IMG/VR virus record: IMGVR_UViG_3300013103_000064
Coordinates: 1 to 23,617 of that record
DNA from: a virus
Length of the DNA: 23,617 nucleotides
Reading direction: 5' to 3' (one strand)
Shown piece after piece: positions 19,025 to 23,617 of this stretch (the first letter of the stretch is position 1; each line of letters starts with the position of its first letter). The position numbers were made by a program, and so were the translations under genes. Under the pieces are notes generated by a model. That model worked only from the letters and a program-made list of their open reading frames with translations. It had not been told where the DNA came from and did not search any database.

Positions 19025-20632
19025 ATGGCAGATTTAGATAGTGGTTTAACAGATAGTGAGTTAGTTCAGGCAGTGCAAACAACAGCACATCAAAGGATTA
19101 AAAGAGGTACAGATTATCTCGTTGCTGATGGAGTGACTGATGATACAGTTGCCTTACAAGCTTTATTAAGCATGGGTGGGAACATTGACCTAAGAGGCAT
19201 GGATATTGCAATCGCTAGCAACATTTTGATAGTCGCTAATGTTGACACTAGAGTACAAGCAGAGGGAGGTAGGATTAAGAAGGCTGGTGCTACTAGAGTT
19301 AGAAATCTAATTGAGATAGACCATACCGTTAGCTCGTTTAGTATGTTTGGTGGAGAGATAGATGGTAGTGATACTGCTAACGTTGGGATACAAGTCTCTT
19401 GTGACCATGCGTTCAATGGTTGTCATATTCACAACTTCTCCACTGTGGTTGCCGACAATACCTCTTGCATTGGTATAAAACCATATAGGTGGACAGAGGC
19501 TGCTGTTATGAATGACTCTTTTCATTCTGTTGTTGAGAATTGTCACATACATGACATATATGGCGAGACTAATAACACGTTGGCTGACGAGCAAGGTTCG
19601 TCAAGAGCTATTAGAGCCAGTATGTCTTATCAACAGCATGGGTCAACATTTTCATATAGAAATAACCACATACATGATATTTATGGTGAAGAGGGTGATG
19701 GTATTGAAGCTACCTACTCAGATGGCAGTGCTGATGATGTTCCAACCAAGCAGGCGAGAGTAGATGCTAGTGATTCAACATTGGTCATTACTGGGAATAG
19801 AATATATGATTGTACTAGACGTGCTCTTAAAATCAAGATGATTCACATGACAGTCTCAGACAATCCCATGTTACAACTTTATACGGCTGGTGACCCAGAA
19901 GAAGCAGAGGGAACAACTGCCGCAGTGGTGGCATGTTGGTCAAATGTGACTGATGTCATAATGCAAAAGGTAGTGTTGACTAATAACAATATAATAAACA
20001 ACCTCAATGCTTTGACTGCTCCACTTAGTGTTATGAATGTTAAAGAGGTGGTGATAGCTAATAATCCGAGCATTAAAAACACAACAGCTCAACAGAAGAC
20101 AGCAATACTCCTTGGTGGTACAGTAAACGATGTAAGCATTTACGATAATGAACTAGAGGGTGATGGTGCTGTTTCATGGGATTCAGATTGTATCATCGGG
20201 AAGTGTAACTTTATAAACAATAGGGTTAAACTTCGTTCTGATTTATTCACAACACCAGCCTTTATTGATGGGGCAACAGGCACTTGTGATTCATTCGTAG
20301 TAGATGGAAATGTCCTTTATGCTGGCATGGATAACACTGAGGCTCTTCTAAATGTGAGATATGCTGGAGTGCATGATTTCTTTGGTGAGTTTATTGCATC
20401 AAACAATAAATTCCTACGGGATGCTGGAGGCATAAGCCCTTGTATACTTGCTAAGTTCTATGTTTTATATGAGAATGTTGTGGCTGGAGAAGAGTATAAA
20501 TTCCTTAATAATTATTCAAATGGTGATGGTTCAGATATGTTTTTTGTTTATACTGGAGCCGATGCTACTGCAACAGTTAGATTTGGTAATGTTAAAAACA
20601 GTGCTGAGTCAGACGCATTGTCTGACCAATGA
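19025..20632 (+). CDS. Tailspike-like right-handed beta-helix protein (pectate-lyase fold)
   Basis: 535 residues, with AGGAG 5 nt before the ATG. The segment DYLVADGVTDDTVALQALLS, then GGNIDLRGMDIAIASNI, is the classic entry into phage beta-helix tailspikes and pectate-lyase-like depolymerases. Repeated coils with N-N-x-I-x-D/N steps follow (CHIHDIYGE, NNHIHDIYGEEGDGIEATYS, ITGNRIYDCTRRALKI, NNNIINNLNA). Asp/Glu in the groove-like stretches could be catalytic, but no site can be fixed. It has no T7-type anchor domain, so how it attaches is unknown. It probably binds or cleaves host surface polysaccharide. Its stop overlaps the lipoprotein start. Confidence 0.8.
   Translation: MADLDSGLTDSELVQAVQTTAHQRIKRGTDYLVADGVTDDTVALQALLSMGGNIDLRGMDIAIASNILIVANVDTRVQAEGGRIKKAGATRVRNLIEIDHTVSSFSMFGGEIDGSDTANVGIQVSCDHAFNGCHIHNFSTVVADNTSCIGIKPYRWTEAAVMNDSFHSVVENCHIHDIYGETNNTLADEQGSSRAIRASMSYQQHGSTFSYRNNHIHDIYGEEGDGIEATYSDGSADDVPTKQARVDASDSTLVITGNRIYDCTRRALKIKMIHMTVSDNPMLQLYTAGDPEEAEGTTAAVVACWSNVTDVIMQKVVLTNNNIINNLNALTAPLSVMNVKEVVIANNPSIKNTTAQQKTAILLGGTVNDVSIYDNELEGDGAVSWDSDCIIGKCNFINNRVKLRSDLFTTPAFIDGATGTCDSFVVDGNVLYAGMDNTEALLNVRYAGVHDFFGEFIASNNKFLRDAGGISPCILAKFYVLYENVVAGEEYKFLNNYSNGDGSDMFFVYTGADATATVRFGNVKNSAESDALSDQ
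20608..20626 (+). other. Hairpin over the tailspike 3' end
   Basis: GTCAGAC-GCATT-GTCTGAC, perfect 7-bp arms, ending 2 nt before the lipoprotein ATG. It could mask the ribosome site of that gene. No T-run follows. Confidence 0.45.
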
Positions 20633-20775
20633 TTAAAGTAATAGTGGTTGCATTGTCAGCTACACTCTTCATTGGGTGTAGCGTAAGGGTTCTTAATTTT
20701 GATGACAGCTCAACTAATGAGCCAACAATTAATTTCGACAGAACTGTAGACAATGCAGTGGTTGAGAATAACTAA
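20629..20775 (+). CDS. Small phage lipoprotein (48 aa)
   Basis: A 48-residue frame whose ATG overlaps the tailspike stop (ATGA). It has a short basic N-terminus (MIK), a hydrophobic segment (VIVVALSATLFIG) and a Cys at residue 17 (LFIGC), a fair lipobox for signal peptidase II. The mature peptide would be about 32 residues, polar and acidic (VLNFDDSSTNEP to VVENN), with no Asp at +2, so outer membrane sorting is possible. It is not proline-rich, so Rz1 is unlikely. Its place next to a receptor-binding gene recalls T5 Llp, a lipoprotein that masks the receptor after infection; this role is inference. Confidence 0.65.
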   Translation: MIKVIVVALSATLFIGCSVRVLNFDDSSTNEPTINFDRTVDNAVVENN

Positions 20776-20792
20776 TATGAAAGGAGAACTAG

Positions 20793-21185
20793 ATGGAATT
20801 ATATGATGTACTTGACGCTAATGAAATAGATGGTCAAGGTAAAGACGTAGACATTCTTGCAGTAGAATCAGATACAACTTGGACCTCGGCGATGAGCCAT
20901 CCAGCTCAAGAGTTACCAGAGGGGAATTATAACTTTTTGATTACTTGGCAAACCCTTGCAAGCACAAAGAATAACACTTTTTTTTACAGAGTAAATGGTT
21001 CAATAACTTTGCCAGCGATAGACTACTTCGTAGCAACTAACTCGGGTAGGACTCAACATGCTTACGGTTTTAACCTCAGTTGGGAAGGTGGTCTATTTAA
21101 TTTAGACATAGAGTTTGCAAGAGACGATGCTACGTTTGATTTAATGGCAGAGTTTTGTGAATTTAGTATAACAAGAAGGAGTTAA
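20793..21185 (+). CDS. Beta-rich virion or accessory protein (130 aa)
   Basis: 130 residues with AAGGAG 7 nt before the ATG. A short N-terminal helix (MELYDVLDANEIDGQG) is followed by a jelly-roll-like series of strands (YNFLITWQTLAST, NTFFYRVNGSITLPAIDYFV, YGFNLSWEGGLFNLDIEFAR). This resembles small phage receptor- or decoration-type beta-sandwiches, but no family is recognised. The N-terminus is loosely like that of the next protein (MAELRDILEKNDF), so both might bind the same partner. It lies between the tailspike/lipoprotein pair and the portal. Confidence 0.65.
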   Translation: MELYDVLDANEIDGQGKDVDILAVESDTTWTSAMSHPAQELPEGNYNFLITWQTLASTKNNTFFYRVNGSITLPAIDYFVATNSGRTQHAYGFNLSWEGGLFNLDIEFARDDATFDLMAEFCEFSITRRS

Positions 21186-21186
21186 G

Positions 21187-21429
21187 ATGGCTGAGTTAAG
21201 GGATATACTAGAGAAGAATGACTTTAGTGTTCACATGTATAGCTCTCAAAGTTTCGGGACTAACGCAAGTAGAATAGAGATTGAGGACACACTAAGAGAA
21301 AACGGGTATAATGTACCTCTAGCTAATAGTGTGAGTTTCACTATCACTGACGATAACGATAAGAGTTTTGTGGTTTCGTTTGTACAGGAAACTAACAGCT
21401 ACTTAGTGATAAAGCCAAAGGTTGTTTAG
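21187..21429 (+). CDS. Small protein of unknown function (80 aa)
   Basis: 80 residues with AAGGAG 5 nt before the ATG, 1 nt after the previous stop. The N-terminus (MAELRDILEKNDFSVHMYSS) has a short helix like that of the preceding protein. The middle has an IEIEDTLRENGYNV helix, and the C-terminus is two or three strands (VSFTITDDNDKSFVVSFVQE, SYLVIKPKVV). Its stop is directly followed by the portal ATG (TAGATG), so it is likely co-translated with portal. Confidence 0.65.
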   Translation: MAELRDILEKNDFSVHMYSSQSFGTNASRIEIEDTLRENGYNVPLANSVSFTITDDNDKSFVVSFVQETNSYLVIKPKVV

Positions 21430-23031
21430 ATGGACGATAGATTAAAAGAGATTGAGCAACGGCTCAAGAAGGCGCGGGCTGATCGCTCCCAGTATGACAA
21501 TTACATAGACACTGCGTTCCGCTACTCTATACCTCAGCGTCGTATTTACCTGGAGGCTCAGAATAAAATGAAGCCTAATCCAGAGTTGTACGATTCAACT
21601 GCGGTGGTAGGGACTCAACGGTTCGCTACAAAGCTTCAATCAATGCTGGTGCCAACGGCCCAGACCTGGATGAAGTTCGAGAACGGCTCAGACATCCCAG
21701 ATGGTGACGAGGCTGATTCGCGTCAACTCCAGTTAGATAAGGATACTGAGACATTCTTTGATGAGCTTAAACACTCTAACTTTGATACACAAGTAGCTGA
21801 GTCTTTTCAGGACCTGGCAGTTACGACAGGTGCCATCCTAATTAACCCAGCTCCAATAGGGTCACACTCAGCGGTAGTGTTCAAGGCAGTGCCTATTAAC
21901 GAACTCTATGTTGAGGTGCCATCTAGTGGGGCTATTACAACAGCGTGGCGTGAGTATACTATTCGTGTTGCTGACATTGAGTCAACGTACCCAGGTGCTA
22001 AGCTCAATGAGAAGTATGAGCGAGAGGTGGCGAAAGACCCTAATGCAACATGTAAGGTAACTGAGTCGGTGATATTTAGGATTAAAGAGAACCAGTATGA
22101 CGTTGATATATGTGACATGAAGACGGACTATTTCTTTCGCCAGACGGTTGAGGAAACTTCACCATGGGTTATCTTTCGTGAGAACGTGGTTCCAGGTGCA
22201 TCTTTAGGGTTCGGCCGTATACTTCGTGTACTTCCAGACATTAAGATGGTGAATAAGATTAAAGAGCTAGTTGTTAAGGGTGGTAGCATCGCTGTGAGCG
22301 GTACTTTCACTGCACATGATGATGGAGTCCTTAATCCGTATAACGTGCGTTTAAGAGCGGGTGGTGTGATTCCTGTGAACTCTAATGACGCGCGTAACCC
22401 GAGTATCGCCAGACTGGATACCCCAACTAACTTTGACTGGGCCACAATAGAGATTCAAGCTCTCCAGGCTACTATCAACGACGTACTACTATCGAACCCA
22501 TATGGGTCTATAGAGCAGACGCCTGTTAGAAGTGCGACTGAGATTGCATCTCGTAACAGAGAGCTGTTCGACTCAGTGTCGAGTTCGTTCGGTCGTATGC
22601 AAGTAGAGTTCGTAGCTCCAACGATTAAGCGTGTGTTAGCAGTCTTACAGAAGGCTGGACGTATTCGTGAAGACCTGGTACTGGATGGAAGAGATGTCTC
22701 TTTTAACTTCATATCACCGTTAACACGTTTACAACAATCGGCGGATATAGAGAACGTACTTGAGTGGTTATCAATAGTTGGTACTATGGGTGAAGAAGTA
22801 ACTCAGCTCACAGTTAAGATTGAAGATGTGCCACGTTGGTTAGCTGAACAGTATAGTGTGCCACAGGAGCTCGTTAGGACGCAGTCTGAGGCTCAAAGTG
22901 CTGGTAAGGTAGCCCAAGACCAGGCTATGCCTCCAATAGGCCCTGACGGTCAGCCTTTGGCTGGTGGTATGGTACCTAGTGAGACACCTGGTGTTGCATC
23001 TCCTGGCGGGCTTGACCCGATGTTTGGATGA
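21430..23031 (+). CDS. T7-type head-tail connector (portal) protein
   Basis: A 533-residue portal protein of the T7 gp8 family. The N-terminus (RLKKARADRSQYDNYIDTAF and RYSIPQR), the YDSTAVVGTQRFATKLQSML segment (about 56-75) and LVPTAQTWMKFE are characteristic, as are the later NPYGSIEQTPVRSATEIASR and RMQVEFVAPTIKRVLAVLQK. Length matches the family. It forms the dodecameric ring at one head vertex through which DNA enters, and it docks the large terminase. The C-terminus is Pro/Gly-rich (PPIGPDGQPLAGGMVPSETP). It has no obvious AGGAGG; AAAGG 10 nt upstream and the adjacent stop suggest coupling. It overlaps the next start (ATGA). Confidence 0.95.
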   Translation: MDDRLKEIEQRLKKARADRSQYDNYIDTAFRYSIPQRRIYLEAQNKMKPNPELYDSTAVVGTQRFATKLQSMLVPTAQTWMKFENGSDIPDGDEADSRQLQLDKDTETFFDELKHSNFDTQVAESFQDLAVTTGAILINPAPIGSHSAVVFKAVPINELYVEVPSSGAITTAWREYTIRVADIESTYPGAKLNEKYEREVAKDPNATCKVTESVIFRIKENQYDVDICDMKTDYFFRQTVEETSPWVIFRENVVPGASLGFGRILRVLPDIKMVNKIKELVVKGGSIAVSGTFTAHDDGVLNPYNVRLRAGGVIPVNSNDARNPSIARLDTPTNFDWATIEIQALQATINDVLLSNPYGSIEQTPVRSATEIASRNRELFDSVSSSFGRMQVEFVAPTIKRVLAVLQKAGRIREDLVLDGRDVSFNFISPLTRLQQSADIENVLEWLSIVGTMGEEVTQLTVKIEDVPRWLAEQYSVPQELVRTQSEAQSAGKVAQDQAMPPIGPDGQPLAGGMVPSETPGVASPGGLDPMFG

Positions 23032-23333
23032 GTGGAGCTGAAAACTTTGCAGACTTAGCCGAGATGGCTGAGGATGAGCAACAACTTGACACAGAAACAC
23101 AACTACAGAAGGACCTGGCTGGAAAGCTCAGTATAGATAAGATTTTCCTGGACGTACAACGTACGACCGCGGGAAAGATAATGTTTGACTATCTGCGTGA
23201 CAAGTTCGTGGAGATAGAGATTATACAATCGGGTGACACTGTAGCTGAGGCGTGGGAACGTCAAGGTAAAGCTAACCTGGTGACAATGATGGAGAGAGCT
23301 GTTAACGATGCGCTCAACCCACCAAAACTGTGA
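23028..23333 (+). CDS. Small acidic/helical protein between portal and scaffold
   Basis: 101 residues with an ATGA overlap with the portal gene, so translation is coupled; no independent ribosome site is strong. It is acidic at the N-terminus (FADLAEMAEDEQQLDTETQL) and helical throughout (KIMFDYLRDKFVEIEII, VTMMERAVNDAL). Many T7-type phages with this order have a small unknown gene between portal and scaffold. Its TGA stop is the first three bases of palindrome copy 6. Confidence 0.7.
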   Translation: MSGAENFADLAEMAEDEQQLDTETQLQKDLAGKLSIDKIFLDVQRTTAGKIMFDYLRDKFVEIEIIQSGDTVAEAWERQGKANLVTMMERAVNDALNPPKL

Positions 23334-23347
23334 CCGCTCAGCGGTCA
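23331..23347. repeat. Dispersed palindrome, copy 6
   Basis: TGACCGCTCAGCGGTCA: perfect 7-nt arms around TCA. Its first three bases are the stop of the 101-residue gene. It lies 46 nt before the scaffold gene ATG. Confidence 0.85.
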
Positions 23348-23392
23348 TCGTCCAAGTGACGTTAAGCAACCCCATAACCCGAAAGGATAATT

Positions 23393-23617
23393 ATGTTTAA
23401 GTTTATTATGATGATGCTAAGTGTATCAATGATGTTTGTAGATGGCGGTGACGCTGGTGGTGGAGCTGGTGGTGGAGCTGGTGGTGGAGCTGGTGGCGAA
23501 GCTGGTGGCGAAGCTGGTGGCGAAGCTGGTGGCGAAGCTGGTGGCGAAGCTGGTGGCGAAGCTGGTGGCGAAGCTCCTAGTGCAGAGTCGATGATTCTAG
23601 GTAAGTTCAAAGACCAG
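23393..23617 (+). CDS. Capsid scaffolding (assembly) protein, N-terminal part only
   Basis: The first 75 codons of a gene running out of the window. AAAGGA lies about 6 nt before the ATG. Residues 1-16 are hydrophobic and Met-rich (MFKFIMMMLSVSMMFV), followed by 10 tetrapeptide repeats: three GGGA and seven GGEA (residues 22-61). Then PSAESMILGKFKDQ resembles the conserved start of T7-type scaffold proteins (LGKFK-x-x-x-x-L-x-x-AY). Place after portal and presumably before the major capsid gene agrees. The long flexible repeat and the hydrophobic start are unusual for a scaffold protein. A later start at MMFVDGG is possible but has no good ribosome site. Confidence 0.65.
   Translation, partial: MFKFIMMMLSVSMMFVDGGDAGGGAGGGAGGGAGGEAGGEAGGEAGGEAGGEAGGEAGGEAPSAESMILGKFKDQ
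23456..23575 (+). repeat. Ten 12-bp tandem repeats coding GGGA/GGEA
   Basis: Ten in-frame units: three of GGTGGTGGAGCT, then seven of GGTGGCGAAGCT. The two types differ by a few bases, which suggests block expansion by slippage or unequal recombination. Confidence 0.95.

Noticed and set aside
23456-23575. CRISPR-like repeat array
   Set aside because: The units are contiguous in-frame 12-mers without spacers and lie in a coding sequence.
23362-23610. Leftward frame with many PPAS/PPAP repeats
   Set aside because: It is only the complement of the GGT GGC GAA GCT repeat in the scaffold gene, with no start signal.

Overview
The window is part of the genome of a short-tailed, T7-type bacteriophage (podovirus) of a Gram-negative host. 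The evidence is a T7 gp17-type tail fibre N-terminus, a T7-type head-tail connector (portal) followed by the start of a scaffolding protein, both terminase subunits and a compact phage replication set. Genes are tightly packed, often with TAATG or ATGA overlaps and strong AGGAGG ribosome binding sites. The recognisable promoters are sigma70-like. No phage RNA polymerase, integrase, lysis cassette, tRNA or CRISPR array was seen.

Layout. (1) 22-1869 (+): tail fibre, the end of a structural block that lies outside the window. (2) 1883-11152 (-): a long leftward early/replication operon. From its start it holds several small unknown genes, an HTH protein, an SSB-like protein, three very small genes (two of them membrane peptides), a family-B DNA polymerase split into two polypeptides by an HNH-AP2 homing-type endonuclease, a 5'-3' exonuclease, an unknown protein whose 3' half overlaps an SF2 helicase, a VRR-NUC nuclease and a last small gene. 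(3) 11153-11451: divergent control region with a consensus rightward promoter. (4) 11452-14318 (+): a small ribbon-helix-helix protein, an antirepressor-like protein and a primase-helicase, followed by an unusual G-run/C-run region and an extended -10 promoter. (5) 14582-16871 (+): small terminase, a GIY-YIG-type nuclease, large terminase. (6) 16951-21429 (+): small virion or accessory proteins and an AT-rich adhesin island with a beta-helix tailspike, a small lipoprotein and several beta-rich proteins. (7) 21430-23617 (+): portal, a small unknown protein and the start of a Gly/Ala/Glu-repeat scaffold protein.

The leftward genes can be read as one replication machine: split polymerase, SSB, flap exonuclease, SF2 helicase and VRR nuclease. 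The primase-helicase is on the other side of the divergent control region. The rightward genes package DNA and build the head and host-recognition parts.

The most notable signals are: six dispersed copies of a 17-bp palindrome (consensus TGACCGYNNRGCGGTCA) at gene boundaries; the split polymerase; a 488-nt same-strand overlap in which both frames look protein-like; three repeated gene junctions at 18.3-18.7 kb; the G/C-run region before the terminase genes; and a possible dnaX-like frameshift site at the end of the SSB-like gene.
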